This document shows, piece after piece, positions 33,426 to 43,021 of a stretch of DNA of 64,000 nt; position 1 is the stretch's first letter, and each line of letters begins with the position of its first letter. A program made the translations under genes and the position numbers. Source of the stretch: VRUE01 sp963718775 (lineage in GTDB: Bacteria > Actinomycetota > Thermoleophilia > Solirubrobacterales > 70-9); the NCBI GenBank assembly GCA_963718775.1, contig OY970377.1, forward strand, positions 558,001-622,000. Reading direction: 5' to 3'. The notes below the pieces were generated by a model that was given only the letters and a program-made list of their open reading frames with translations, made no database searches and was not told the DNA's origin.

Positions 33426-35042
33426 ATGAAGCGCCCTGCCCTTTTGTCCATCGCCGCCGCAGCTCTGCTCGTCGGAGTCGGAGGCTCGGCGCCCGGGATC
33501 GCCGCGACTGCTCCGGCGGCCAAAGTCCTCGGGCAGAATCCGATTGCCGAGGGCGAACAAGGTGGCTGTCAATGCTCCGCCGTGCAGCTCGCCGACACCG
33601 GCACGCCAAGCTCATACGTCTTTCCGTTCAGCGGCGTGCTGACCAAGACCCAGTTCTATGTCGGCACGACCACCGAAGCCGGCCAGTGGGTCAAGGCGCA
33701 GACATTCAGAACCTCCGGCCCGGCCGACGCCACCGTGATCAGCCAGGGTGAACAGCACAACCTCAATGGCCTCACGAACGGAGGGCACATGTTCCTGGAG
33801 CGCATCCCCGCGGCTGCCGGCGACGTGCTCGGCGCCCGCTTCAACGACAGTCCGCTGACCACCGACACGCCGGCCATCTTCAAACCCTCCCCGTCAAACC
33901 TCGCCGACATAGCCGGCCGCGGCACCGGAACCGAACCCGGAGGCTCGTTCACGGCCACGGCCTCTCCCGGCTGGCGGGTGAATGCCATCGCCACGCTGGA
34001 GCCCGACGAAGACGGCGACGGCTATGGCGACAGCTCGCAGGACCTCTGCCCCGGCTCCCCAGTCGTAACGACGGCTTGCTCGGGGGCCCTGTTCGGCAGC
34101 GGGTTGGTCGGCATGCACTCGTCGTTCACCAACTGTGGCTTCGCCTGCCTGAACATCCAAAAGTCGGTCGGGGGCCACTCGACGGCAGCCACGCAGGATG
34201 GCGTCGTCGTGCGCTGGCGGCTGCTCGGCGCCGAAACCGGGACCTACCGCGTTCGCGTGGTCGCGCCAAACGGAAGCGGCCAGTACACGATCCTCCACTC
34301 CAGCGACGCTGGATCGGTGGCCAGCGAATCGCAGCTGTCGGAGAAGATCTACACCTTCCCAACCCGGCTGCCGATCCCGGCCGGGGGCTATGTGGCGCTG
34401 GCCGCGCCGCTCAACATCCACCTCGGCTTTCGCAACTCGGGATCGCAGGCGACGTACGAAGACATCAACGACCACATTGCCGACGGGGCCGTTGTCCCAG
34501 CGACAGGGACGACCACGGGAGAGCTCCTCTACGACGCCGACATCGAGCCCGACGCGGACCACGACGGCTTTGGCGACATCACCCAGGACTCCTGCGCCAG
34601 CGACGGTTCGACACAGGGAGCGTGCGCTCAGGTGATAGTCGACCCCGGCGCAAAGCCAAAGCCGCAGATCAGCCACTTCAAGGCCACCCCCAAGCAGTTC
34701 AGGGTCAAGCGCGGTGGCGCGGTCCTGTCGCGGCGATCGGCGCACGCGGGAACGACGCTGAAGCTGACGCTTTCCGAAGCCGCGAGCGTCGCCTTCTCGA
34801 TGCGGACGAGCGTCACCTGCAAAGGAAAGCACTGCCCTAAGCCCAGGCCGGCCGCTATTCAGCTCCCAAAGCTCGACCTGTCCAAAGGCAAGAGCTCGAT
34901 CCCATTCTCCGGCCTCTACAAGAGCGGCAAGAAGGTGCGTGCCCTCAAGCCGGGCTCCTACACGTTGACCGCCGTTGCGACCAACGCGGCCGGCAGATCA
35001 AGCGCCCCGAGCCAGACCAAGCTGACCGTCGTCGCCCCGTAG
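33426..35042 (+). CDS. Secreted protein with thrombospondin-3-like calcium motifs
   Basis: 538 residues with a signal peptide (MKRPALLSIAAAALLVGVGG). Two calcium-type loops (DEDGDGYGDSSQD at about 197 and DADHDGFGDITQD at about 378) separate beta-rich domains. A C-terminal Ig-like domain has SHFKATPKQFRVKRGG and GSYTLTAVATNAAG. Similar proteins are common in Solirubrobacterales-like genomes. Exported, function unknown. Confidence 0.75.
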   Translation: MKRPALLSIAAAALLVGVGGSAPGIAATAPAAKVLGQNPIAEGEQGGCQCSAVQLADTGTPSSYVFPFSGVLTKTQFYVGTTTEAGQWVKAQTFRTSGPADATVISQGEQHNLNGLTNGGHMFLERIPAAAGDVLGARFNDSPLTTDTPAIFKPSPSNLADIAGRGTGTEPGGSFTATASPGWRVNAIATLEPDEDGDGYGDSSQDLCPGSPVVTTACSGALFGSGLVGMHSSFTNCGFACLNIQKSVGGHSTAATQDGVVVRWRLLGAETGTYRVRVVAPNGSGQYTILHSSDAGSVASESQLSEKIYTFPTRLPIPAGGYVALAAPLNIHLGFRNSGSQATYEDINDHIADGAVVPATGTTTGELLYDADIEPDADHDGFGDITQDSCASDGSTQGACAQVIVDPGAKPKPQISHFKATPKQFRVKRGGAVLSRRSAHAGTTLKLTLSEAASVAFSMRTSVTCKGKHCPKPRPAAIQLPKLDLSKGKSSIPFSGLYKSGKKVRALKPGSYTLTAVATNAAGRSSAPSQTKLTVVAP

Positions 35043-35143
35043 ACGATCGACCGGCCCGCGGATATTTACCCAACTTTCACCTCTCGCTAAGGCACACGGG
35101 CAACACTGGCCCCTCCGGACCCAGCAGCGGATAGGAGGCCTTT

Positions 35144-35332
35144 ATGCCGCAGATACTCGTAGTTACCGACGTTCGCGAGGAGACCGGCAACACGATCGTG
35201 TACCGGGAGCGGATCACCCCCAGCGATCTCGAGTCCGACCACTTCTCGGGTCAGCTGGTCGAGCGGGTCGGCTGGGCCGTCGGCGACGCCGATGCGCTCG
35301 AGCACGAGAGCGGCCGAGCAGCCGAGCAGTAG
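35144..35332 (+). CDS. Small hypothetical protein
   Basis: 62 residues with an AGGAGG site before ATG 35144 (ATAGGAGGCCTTT). Starts MPQILVVTDVREETGNTIVY, acidic, soluble. No family recognised. Converges with the cupin gene. Confidence 0.65.
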   Translation: MPQILVVTDVREETGNTIVYRERITPSDLESDHFSGQLVERVGWAVGDADALEHESGRAAEQ

Positions 35333-35336
35333 GCGG

Positions 35337-35717
35337 TCAGGCCGACGGGTGCTGGGCGGCGCGCTGGCGCGCTTCCGCCTTCTCGTCGAGCGTCATCGCG
35401 CCGGGATGGCCGTCGCCGGGCCACGGGGTGAGGATCAGCAGTAGGCGGGCGTCGGAGCGGGCCACGATCGTGTGGCGCTCGCCGGGATCGAACTCGAAGA
35501 GGTGGCCGACGCCGGCCGAGACGCTCTCCCCTGCCGGCGTCGTCACCTCGACGTCGCCGGCGACGACCACGACCCGCGCCCGCTCGTGCACCTCGTGCTC
35601 CTGCAACTCCTCTTCCGCCGGGAGATGAAGCATGATCGTGCGCGCATCGTCAGCCGAGGCGAGGATCTCCGGAGCGTGCGGCTCGGCCTCGATCGACCTC
35701 AGGTCCCAGTTCCGCAT
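35337..35717 (-). CDS. Cupin domain protein
   Basis: 126 residues from ATG 35717. Cupin motifs: EHEVHERARVVVVAGDVEV and later GHLFEFDPGERHTIVARS. It diverges from the ABC binding-protein gene 45 bases away. Probably a small metal-binding cupin; substrate unknown. Confidence 0.8.
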   Translation of the reverse strand: MRNWDLRSIEAEPHAPEILASADDARTIMLHLPAEEELQEHEVHERARVVVVAGDVEVTTPAGESVSAGVGHLFEFDPGERHTIVARSDARLLLILTPWPGDGHPGAMTLDEKAEARQRAAQHPSA

Positions 35718-35761
35718 CCGCTTGTTGTACCACCCATCGCTCTCCTGAAAGGAGCAGCCCC

Positions 35762-36945
35762 TTGCAAAGCAAGACCCGGCTCGCAACGGCACTACTTCTC
35801 GCCATCTCCGCCCTCCTGGCGGCTGGCTGTGGAAGCTCGGACTCAGACGACAGTGGCTCGAGCGACTTCCGGGTCGGCCTCGAGGCGCCGCTCTCCGGCG
35901 AACAGTCGGTCCTCGGCAAGGGGATGCTGAAGGGCGCGCAGCTGGCCGCCGCGCAACTCAACGACGACGGCGGGATCCGCGGCAAGCAGGTCGAGATCGT
36001 CCCGATCGACGATGCCGCCGACCCCGAAACGGGCGTGAAGGCGGCAAAGGCCGCGATCGCCGACGGCCTCGACGGCGTCGTCGGCCCCTACAACTCGGGT
36101 GTCGGCATCGAGACCCTGCCGCTCTACATCGACGCCGGCCTGGTGCCGATCAGGCTGACCTCGGACTCCTCGACCAACGGCCTCGGCTTCACCCTGCAGC
36201 CGATGACCTACCAGATCGCCCCGGTCGCCTCGCAGGCGCTGAACGAGTGGCTCGGCGCCAAGACGGTCGCGATCGCCTACGACCCGACGCAGAACTACAC
36301 GGTCTCGGTCTCCCAGGCGCTGAAGGCGTCGCTCGAAAAGGCGGGCGTCACCGTCACCGCCTACGAGAAGGTGCAGCCCGGCAAGAAGAGCTACACCGAC
36401 GTGGTCGACAAGCTCGCGGCGACGAAGCCAGACGTCATCTACGCCGCCGTCTACTTCCCCGAGGGCGGCCTGATCGCCAAGGAGATGCGACGCGGGCAAG
36501 GTCGACTCGCAGTGCATCGCCGACTACGCCTCCTACGACACCGGCTTCGTCGAGACCGCTGGCGTGGCTGCCGCGCGGGCCTGCCCGGTGGTCGGCGTGC
36601 CGGCTCCGCAGGACTTCGCCGGCTCCGCCGCCAGGGTGGCCGACTACCGCGACAAGTTCGGCGAGGCGCCGGGCACCTGGAGCCCGTACACCTACGACTC
36701 GCTGAACTTCCTCGCCGACGGCGTCGAGAAGGCGGGCGGCACGAATGCCAAGAAGCTGACAAGCGCCCTCAACGGAGTCGAGCGGCTGGAAGGGCTGGAC
36801 CGGCTCGGTGACGATCGACCCCGACAACGGCAACCGCCAGCCCGCGACCGTGGTGATCGTCGACACAGACGCCAAGGGCCAGCTCCACGTCGACCAGGAC
36901 TGGGCAAAGGCGGTCGGCGCTCCTTATGCGGGAACAAGCCCTTAG
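35762..36945 (+). CDS. Branched-chain amino acid ABC transporter binding lipoprotein (two frameshifts)
   Basis: About 394 residues. Starts at TTG 35762 with AGGAG seven bases upstream. A signal peptide ends in the lipobox LLAAGC. LivK-type periplasmic fold: RVGLEAPLSGEQSVLGKGML, GIRGKQVEIVPIDDAADPE, GVVGPYNSGVGIE. Shifts near 36489 (a missing base after GAGATGCG) and 36794 (an extra G in GGG) split it, then GSVTIDPDNGNRQP and YAGTSP end it. No permease or ATPase genes lie nearby, so it is an orphan binding protein. The next gene starts inside its end. Confidence 0.8.
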
Positions 36946-37665
36946 GCCGGCCACCACGGCACCCGTCGACAGGCAGGGCGATCCGCTGACGCGAACGCTG
37001 CTGACCTGACCTTCGTGACCGGGATCGTCGACGCGGTCGGCTTCGTCGGCCTCGGCCAGGTCTTCGCGGCGATGCAGACCGGCAACGTGATCTTCCTCGG
37101 CCTCGGCATCGGGGGCACGGCCGGGACCCCCGTCCTGCCACCGCTGATCAGCCTCGCAGCGTTCCTCGTCGGCGGCGGCGCCGCGGCCCTGATCGTCAGC
37201 CGCTGGAACCTGCCACGAGGAGGCGCCCTACGGCGGGCGATCGTCATCGAGGTCTCGTTGCTGACCAGCGCCGCGCTGATCGCCGTGGCCGCGGATGTCT
37301 CCCCGGGCGCTTTCTCGGCCTACGCCCTAATCGCGATCCTCTCCCTGACGATGGGCCTCCGCAACACGCTGGCCCGCCGGGCCGGCGGGCCCAACCTCGC
37401 CACCACGGTCTTGAACTTGACCTTGACCGCGTTCACAGCCCCAGCGTCACCCGACATGGCCTCCGGCAACGACCTGGCGATCAGGGGAGCCGCCTTCCTG
37501 GCCATCCTCTGCGGCGCGATCACCGGCGCCCTGCTGCTCAAGACCAGCCTTGTCCTTCCCCTCGCCGCAGCGACCGTCCTCACTCTGGCCGCCGGCCTCG
37601 CCCAGCTCCGCACCGTCAGTCGCTCACAACCGCGAAGAGGCGCCACTCGTCCGGCGCGCCCTTGA
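36926..37665 (+). CDS. DUF1275 (YoaK) family membrane protein (frameshifted)
   Basis: About 246 residues. Start ATG 36926 (MREQALRPATTAP) overlaps the end of the binding-protein gene. The frame shifts near 37004 in GACCTGACC, where one C seems missing; the restored text is LLTLTFVTGIVDAVGFVGLG, the family signature. Six membrane helices follow, with MQTGNVIFLGLG and MGLRNTLARR. Function unknown. The C-terminus overlaps the convergent hydrolase-cyclase gene by 50 bases. Confidence 0.7.
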
Positions 37666-38946
37666 GCCGGTGACTCCCCCTCTCCTCGAACTCGATGCCG
37701 GAGCCGACGACGAGCTCTCGCACGGTGCTGGAGACCAGCACCTCGCCCGGCGCCGCTAGCGCTCCGACCCGGGCGCCGATGTTGACTGCCATACCACTGA
37801 CGTCCTCGTCGATCGTTTCGACCTCACCACTGTGGATGCCGGACCTGATCTCCACTCCACTCCGGCTCAGCTCGTCGTGGATCGCGGTGGCGCAGCGGAT
37901 TGCCCGTGCGGCCCGTCGAAGGTTGCGAGGAAGCCGTCGCCCATCGTCTTCACCTCATGCCCGCGGTGGACGGCAAGCTCACGTCGCACCGTGCTGTCGT
38001 GACGCTCGATCAGATCGCGCCAGCGCTGGTCCCCGAGCCGCGCCGCGGTCTCGGTGGAGCCGACGATGTCGGTAAAGAGAATCGTCGCCAGCGCCCGTTC
38101 GATCCCGTGCGCGCCGCGGCTGCCGACGAGAAACTCCTCGACCTCGTCGAGCAGCGCGTCCTGGTCGCCGACCGTCGGCAGATGGTCGGCGCCGCTCAGC
38201 TCGACGTAGCGAGCGCCGGGAATGCGCTCGGCCAGGTACTTCGCCTGGCGCACTGGGACCAGGCGGTCGTCGCGGCGGTGCACAACAAGAACTGGGACGA
38301 CGATCGCCGCCAGCGCCGCACGCACGTCGATCTCGCGGTAGAGGTTCATCAGCTCGATTGCCCCAGACGGGCTCGTCCCCTGCCGTAGTAGCCGCGCCCA
38401 CCAGCGTTCGAACTCGGGGTTGCCCTCGTCGCTCGGCGCCCAGAGGTCGACGCCAACCGCTCCACCCCATTCTTCGCGCACCTGCTCGGTCCATCGGTCA
38501 AACCGCTGCTCCGAGACGCCCTGCGGGAAGTCGGAGGTCTTGATCATTCGTGCGTAAGTCCCATAGAGGACGAGGGCGGAGACTCGGGCAGGGTAGGTGG
38601 CGGCAAACAGCATCGACATCGGCCCGCCCTCCGAGATCCCGAAGATCGCCGCTCGCTCGCTACCGGCAGCGTCCATCACCGCGCCGAGGTCGTCCATCGA
38701 CTCCTCCAGCGTGGGCGGCCGGCCAAGCCGGTCCGAGAGCCCCTGGCCGCGCTTGTCGAAGATGATCAGGCGTGAGAACGAAGCGAGCCGCCGCAAGAAG
38801 CGGGCGATCGCAGGCTCCTCCCAGACCAGCTCGACGTGGGAGACGAACCCCGGTACGAAAACGAGATCGCGCGGCCCCTCGCCGTGCACCTGGAAGGCGA
38901 TGCTGGCGCCGTCCGACGACTGCGCGTATCGCGTGATGGGTTCCAT
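37616..38946 (-). CDS. Alpha/beta hydrolase fused to class III nucleotidyl cyclase (frameshifted)
   Basis: About 443 residues from ATG 38946 (MEPITRYAQSSDG). The N-terminal hydrolase has LVFVPGFVSH, nucleophile GISEGGPM (Ser about 101), acid HRRDDRLVPV and histidine GADHLPTV. The C-terminal cyclase has LFTDIVGSTETAARLGDQRW, VKTMGDGFLATFDGP and GMAVNIGARVGALA. One base is missing near 37908 (GGGCCG), after which the restored frame reads ARAIRCATAIHDELS. The architecture is known in actinobacteria. It probably makes cAMP or cGMP in response to a ligand bound by the hydrolase domain. Confidence 0.8.
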
Positions 38947-39029
38947 CCGCCTCACATCGAGAGTAGCGGCGGATATCCCGATCCATGGCGTAGGCTCGGA
39001 ACGCCAGGGATCGATCGAGAGGAGACACC

Positions 39030-39329
39030 ATGTACGCACGAGTTGCCCGTTGGGAGAACGCCAACGCCGAGTCCATGAAGGAGACCGCCGCCGAGATCCG
39101 CTCCAGGGCGGAGTCCGAGGGGGGCCCGCCGCCCGGCGTGCCCGCCAAAGAGTTTCTGCTCCTTCACGACACCGCGGCCGGCAAGGTCATCGGGATCACC
39201 CTCTTCGAGACCGAGGACGACTACCGCCAAGGCGATGAGACCCTCAACTCGATGAGCCCTCCCGGCGGCGGCCTCGGCGACCGGGTCGCGGTCGAGAAGT
39301 TCGAGCTCGTCGCTCGCGTCGAGGCTTAG
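39030..39329 (+). CDS. Small ABM-like dimeric barrel protein
   Basis: 99 residues. Ferredoxin-like barrel: MYARVARWENANAESM, then VIGITLFETEDDYRQGDETL. A good GAGGAG site precedes ATG. Homologs are called antibiotic-biosynthesis-monooxygenase-like proteins of unknown role. Followed by a long hairpin terminator. Confidence 0.7.
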   Translation: MYARVARWENANAESMKETAAEIRSRAESEGGPPPGVPAKEFLLLHDTAAGKVIGITLFETEDDYRQGDETLNSMSPPGGGLGDRVAVEKFELVARVEA

Positions 39330-39346
39330 CAGCCAGGTCCACCCTC

Positions 39347-39394
39347 GCGCTTCCGACTTTGACCACACCCTGACGGGGTGAAAGTCGGAAGCGC
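39347..39394. terminator. Bidirectional hairpin terminator
   Basis: GCGCTTCCGACTTT (39347-39360) pairs perfectly with 39381-39394, with an inner CACCC/GGGTG stem. It lies between convergent genes, and TTT/AAA at the inner edges is consistent with termination in both directions. Confidence 0.75.
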
Positions 39395-39403
39395 AGTCCG
39401 GGG

Positions 39404-41101
39404 TCAGACCCGGTCGCGCGGGTGAAGCTGCTCGGCTTCGAAGAGCTCGTGGACGAGCTTGATCGCGATCGAGCCCTCGCCGACCGCGGAGGCGACCCGG
39501 TTCATCGAGCCGTGGCGGACGTCTCCCGCAGCGAAGACGCCGGGCATGCTGGTCTCGAGCGAGAACGGCTTGCGCTCGAGCGGCCAGCTTCCGTCGCGAT
39601 CGAGATCCGGGCCGGTGCGGATGAACCCGCCGTCCCCAAGCGTGCACGCCGCCGACAACCACTCCGTGTTCGGGCGGGCGCCGATCATCAGGAAGAGCTC
39701 ATCGGCATCGACCGTCTCCGTCGTCCCATCGGCGCGGGAGCGGAGGGTCAGGCGATCGAGCCAGCCATCCCCGTCTGCCACTCCGCCGACGACCTCGGTC
39801 CCGAGGCGCACCTCGATGTTGGGTGTGTCTTCGACCTGCCTCACCAGGTAGTGCGACATTCCCTTCTCCAGCGACTCGGCACGCACCACGAGCGCCACGC
39901 GGCGGGCGTATTCGGCCAAGTGCAGCGCCGCCTGGCCGGCGGAGTTAGCGCCACCGACGACGTACACCTCCTCGTCGACCGTTGTCGGGGCCTCAGAGAC
40001 GGGGCCGCCGTAGAAGACGCCGGCTCCGACTAGAGCCTCGAGCTCGGGGACGCCGAGCCGGTGGTAGGTGGCGCCCGTGGCGAGGATGACCGCGCGGGCG
40101 CTGACCTCGCCGCCATCGGAGAGCGCGACGTGAAGGCGGTCGCCCTCGCGCCGGATCGCGGTCGCGTCGTGCATGAATGCGAACTTGGCGCCGAAGACCC
40201 AGGCCTGCTCGTAGGCGCTCTCCGCCAGCCGGCGACCGCTGACCCCGCGCGGAAAGCCCAGGTAGTTGCGGATCAGCGAGCTGGAGGTCGCTTGGCCGCC
40301 GATGCCACCGTTGTCGACGACCAGCGTCCGGAAGCCCTCGGAGGCGCCGTAGACCGCCGCCGAGAGGCCGGCCGGCCCGCCGCCGATGATGATCACGTCG
40401 TACTCGCGTCGATCGGGGTCGATCGTGGCGCCGGCGGCACTGGCCAGCTCCAGGTTGGTCGGGTTGGCGAGAACGGTGCCGTTGGGGAAGACGACGAGGG
40501 GCAACGGCTCGCCGTCGCCTTGCTCCGCCACCAGCGCGCGGCCGTCGGGCGAGTCGGCGAGGAGGAACGCGTGCGGGACCGCACAGCGGCCGAGAACCTC
40601 TTTCAGCTCATTGCCCCTGCCCGTCCACGACTCGCTGATGATGTGAACCGTGTGGGGCGAGACCCGCCGCGCGTGGGCCCACTCGAGCAAGAAGGTCGAG
40701 ACCGACTGGTGAAACAGCTCATCCGGCGACTGCGACGGTCTGATCACGTAGTACTCGATCTGCCGTCGCGCCATCGCCTCGAAGATCTCCCCGGCGGTCT
40801 GGCCATCGCCCCAGCTGCCCCACTCGATCATCAGCCCTCGCTGAGCGTGCGCGTGGAGGTCGCGCACCTTGCCCAGCAGCTCGCCTCCCGTCGTCTGGTC
40901 TAGCCGCTGCGCGGAGAGAACAAGCGCGACGTCTTCGCCCGCTGCTGCGAGCGCCTCGAGCTCGGCAACCGCTTCCTCCGCCGAGGACACGCAGACGACC
41001 CGGTAGCTCCGTGAATAGCGATCGACCAGCTCGCGCTCGACGACGCGCAGCGAACGCTCGTCTTCGTCGATGGCGAAAAGGACGGGAACAGACACGACCA
41101 C
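39404..41101 (-). CDS. Receiver-like/thioredoxin-reductase-like fusion
   Basis: 565 residues. Residues 1-130 resemble a response-regulator receiver (FAIDEDERSLRVV with acidic pocket, and VALVLSAQRL). Residues 145-225 are a thioredoxin-like segment (VHIISESWTGRGNELKEVL). The rest is a thioredoxin-reductase-type flavoprotein: YDVIIIGGGPAGLSAAVYGA, GIGGQATSS, ATGATYHRLGVPE, VVGGANSAGQAALHLAE and PGVFAAGDVRHGSMNRVASA. The usual redox CxxC is absent; GVFYGGPVSE stands in that place. The fused type is known in databases. Probably a ferredoxin- or NAD(P)H-linked flavin oxidoreductase rather than a true thioredoxin reductase; inference. Confidence 0.85.
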   Translation of the reverse strand: MVVSVPVLFAIDEDERSLRVVERELVDRYSRSYRVVCVSSAEEAVAELEALAAAGEDVALVLSAQRLDQTTGGELLGKVRDLHAHAQRGLMIEWGSWGDGQTAGEIFEAMARRQIEYYVIRPSQSPDELFHQSVSTFLLEWAHARRVSPHTVHIISESWTGRGNELKEVLGRCAVPHAFLLADSPDGRALVAEQGDGEPLPLVVFPNGTVLANPTNLELASAAGATIDPDRREYDVIIIGGGPAGLSAAVYGASEGFRTLVVDNGGIGGQATSSSLIRNYLGFPRGVSGRRLAESAYEQAWVFGAKFAFMHDATAIRREGDRLHVALSDGGEVSARAVILATGATYHRLGVPELEALVGAGVFYGGPVSEAPTTVDEEVYVVGGANSAGQAALHLAEYARRVALVVRAESLEKGMSHYLVRQVEDTPNIEVRLGTEVVGGVADGDGWLDRLTLRSRADGTTETVDADELFLMIGARPNTEWLSAACTLGDGGFIRTGPDLDRDGSWPLERKPFSLETSMPGVFAAGDVRHGSMNRVASAVGEGSIAIKLVHELFEAEQLHPRDRV

Positions 41102-41139
41102 GAAAAAATACCCCTCTAAGGCCCGCGCTCCACGACTCT

Positions 41140-41307
41140 TTATTTCGGCAGCTCTTCGCCGCCGCGCTCCCGCGCCATGTAGAGCGCGTACCAGTCCGGC
41201 CAGTTCGGGTCCTCCTCGCCGGTTCGCCGCTCGTGCTCGCCGTGTGCCGCGGCTGCCCGTCTCAGCGCCTCCGCCAGGTCCTCCACGGACTCATAGGTCG
41301 TCGCCAT
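41140..41307 (-). CDS. Small conserved protein after VOC gene
   Basis: 55 residues: starts MATTYESVEDLAEALRRAAA and ends GEELPK, with DPNWPDWYALYMARE in the middle. Too short for strong family calls, but the pattern WPDWYALYM recurs in small actinobacterial proteins. GGAGAGG ribosome site; 12 bases after the VOC stop, so cotranscribed. Confidence 0.7.
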   Translation of the reverse strand: MATTYESVEDLAEALRRAAAAHGEHERRTGEEDPNWPDWYALYMARERGGEELPK

Positions 41308-41319
41308 CAACCTCTCCTT

Positions 41320-41820
41320 TCAACGACCCGGAAGCCGGGCCTTGATCTCTTGAAGCAGCCAGCCGTTGCCATCCGGATCGCCGAAAGCGACGAACGAGCC
41401 GTAATCGGCATGCTCCGGCGCCGGCCCGCTGACGCGCCCCTCGGCGCCGGCGTGATGGAAGATCCCCGTGACGTCGTGGAACGTCTCACTGACCTCGACC
41501 CCGCGCGCGACGAGGTCAGCGCGGGCGGCGTCGATGTCGTAGACCGAGAGCTGCAGTCCCTCGGACGAGCCGGGCGGAGCGGACGTGACCCCTTCGCCGA
41601 AGATGATCGAGCAAGCGGACCCCGGGGGCGTCAGCTGCACCACCCTGTAGCCGTCCTCAACCGCCAGGTCGGCGTCGAGACGCCAGCCCAGCCCCTCGTA
41701 GAAGCGCTTCGCCCGGTCGACGTCGGAAACCGGCACGACCACAACCTCGAGCTTCACCTCTCCGGCGTTGACCGGTGGGGTGCCCCCCACGCCTTCACCA
41801 CTCGTCTCGACGCTGCTCAT
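41320..41820 (-). CDS. VOC family (glyoxalase-like) protein
   Basis: 166 residues. Vicinal oxygen chelate fold: LEVVVVPVSDVDRAKRFYEG, then PPGSACSIIFGEGV, GLQLSVYDIDAARADL and FGDPDGNGWLLQEI. Might bind a metal, but roles in this family range from lyase to dioxygenase to resistance proteins. Cotranscribed with a 55-residue protein. Confidence 0.85.
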   Translation of the reverse strand: MSSVETSGEGVGGTPPVNAGEVKLEVVVVPVSDVDRAKRFYEGLGWRLDADLAVEDGYRVVQLTPPGSACSIIFGEGVTSAPPGSSEGLQLSVYDIDAARADLVARGVEVSETFHDVTGIFHHAGAEGRVSGPAPEHADYGSFVAFGDPDGNGWLLQEIKARLPGR

Positions 41821-41878
41821 CTCGACCTCCGCATGACACGTCTATGGAACGACGCTGTGTTGGGTGACACCAAAGATC

Positions 41879-42157
41879 TTAGAACTCGACCTCGACCTCG
41901 AATTCCGTCGTCTTCGGTGGGCCCGGCAACAAGGACCCGTCTCCCTGGAAGGCGGGCAACAGCGTCTCGTCGCGGAACTTCTCCCAGATCTCCTTCGACT
42001 CCCAGACTGCGACGACGACCCAACCGTTTGCGCTTGGCCCGGCGTAGTGATGGGTCTGACCGGCGGGCAGGCCACCCACCGGGTGCACCACCGCGGTCGT
42101 GGCGTCGTACTGCTCCCTCGTACCGCCTTCGAAGTCGTTGACGATCACATACGCCAT
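41879..42157 (-). CDS. Small ABM-like protein
   Basis: 92 residues. MAYVIVNDFEGGTREQYDAT, then QTHHYAGPSANGWVVVAVWE and EIWEKFRDETLLPAF show a dimeric alpha-beta barrel. Function unknown. Lies downstream of the PPOX gene on the same strand. Confidence 0.75.
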   Translation of the reverse strand: MAYVIVNDFEGGTREQYDATTAVVHPVGGLPAGQTHHYAGPSANGWVVVAVWESKEIWEKFRDETLLPAFQGDGSLLPGPPKTTEFEVEVEF

Positions 42158-42253
42158 CTCATCCTCCAGTCCGTCGCAGTCGCCGGGGGAATTCCCCCAG
42201 CCGATCCACAGTAGCCCATGAAATGGGTTGGTTTGGCCGGAGCTCTCGGAAGT

Positions 42254-42665
42254 TCAACCCTGACGGTCCGGACCCGCCCGCTGGAGCTCGATCTGGATCA
42301 GCACCCGTCGTTCGCGTTCCATCCGTACCCGGTAGTCGTCCCAGTCGGGGTTCTCGTCCGGGAAGCGCTTGTAGTAGTCGATCAGCGGGTCCATCGCCTC
42401 CGGCAGGGAGAGCACCCGGACACTGCCCTCGACGAAGAGCCACTGCCCAACGAAGCCGTCTGTGAACACGCAGGCGCTGTGCCCAGGGGTCGCGACACAG
42501 GTTGCGCACCTTGTAGGCGGTCTCCCTGCTCGAGATGATCGCCCGCCCCTCGCCGTCCACGTTCACGAGCACGGGGCTCTGCTGGATGCCTCCGCCGGCG
42601 CGGCGAGTCGCGAGCACGCCACGATGGTTCTCGCGCAGGAACGTGCGCGCCTCGTCGAGGTCCAC
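42254..42665 (-). CDS. F420-dependent PPOX-class oxidoreductase (frameshifted)
   Basis: About 137 residues. Split-barrel flavin/F420 fold: FLRENHRGVLATRRAGGGIQ, PVLVNVDGEGRAIISSRE and AYKVRNLCRDPWAQ, then in another frame VFTDGFVGQWLFVEGSVRVL and PDWDDYRVRMERERRVLIQI. One base is lost near 42475-42490. This is the TIGR03618-like group that uses F420, which suits an actinobacterium. Confidence 0.75.
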
Positions 42666-42821
42666 GTTCAGGACTCTAACGCCGCCGGGCGCGCAGGCGC
42701 GCAGTTAGCCGTCGGCCATCCGGCGGTTGTAGTTCGGGTTACTCCGACCGTCCCTCGCGAAGTAGACGGGCTGAAGCACCCTGCTGCTGATTCAATCGCC
42801 GTTGCAGAATTTGAAACTGCA

Positions 42822-42895
42822 TCGGGGAGACAGGATTTGAACCTGCGACCGCTCGGCCCCCAGCCGAGTGCGCTACCAGACTGCGCCACTCCCCG
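42822..42895 (-). tRNA. tRNA-Pro (GGG anticodon)
   Basis: 74 bases. Acceptor CGGGGAG/CTCCCCG, anticodon stem CTCGG with loop CTGGGGG, and T arm CAGGTTCAAATCCTG. No encoded CCA. Confidence 0.95.
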
Positions 42896-43021
42896 TGGCT
42901 GCTTTGCATTTTGACGTATCGGCGCGGGGGTGGCTCCGCGGGCTGCTTAGCCCGCTCGGGATCCAGCCTTGCTCTCGGTTATAGCCATGGGAACGTCTGT
43001 TCGCATTTATAGGTTGGAGCT

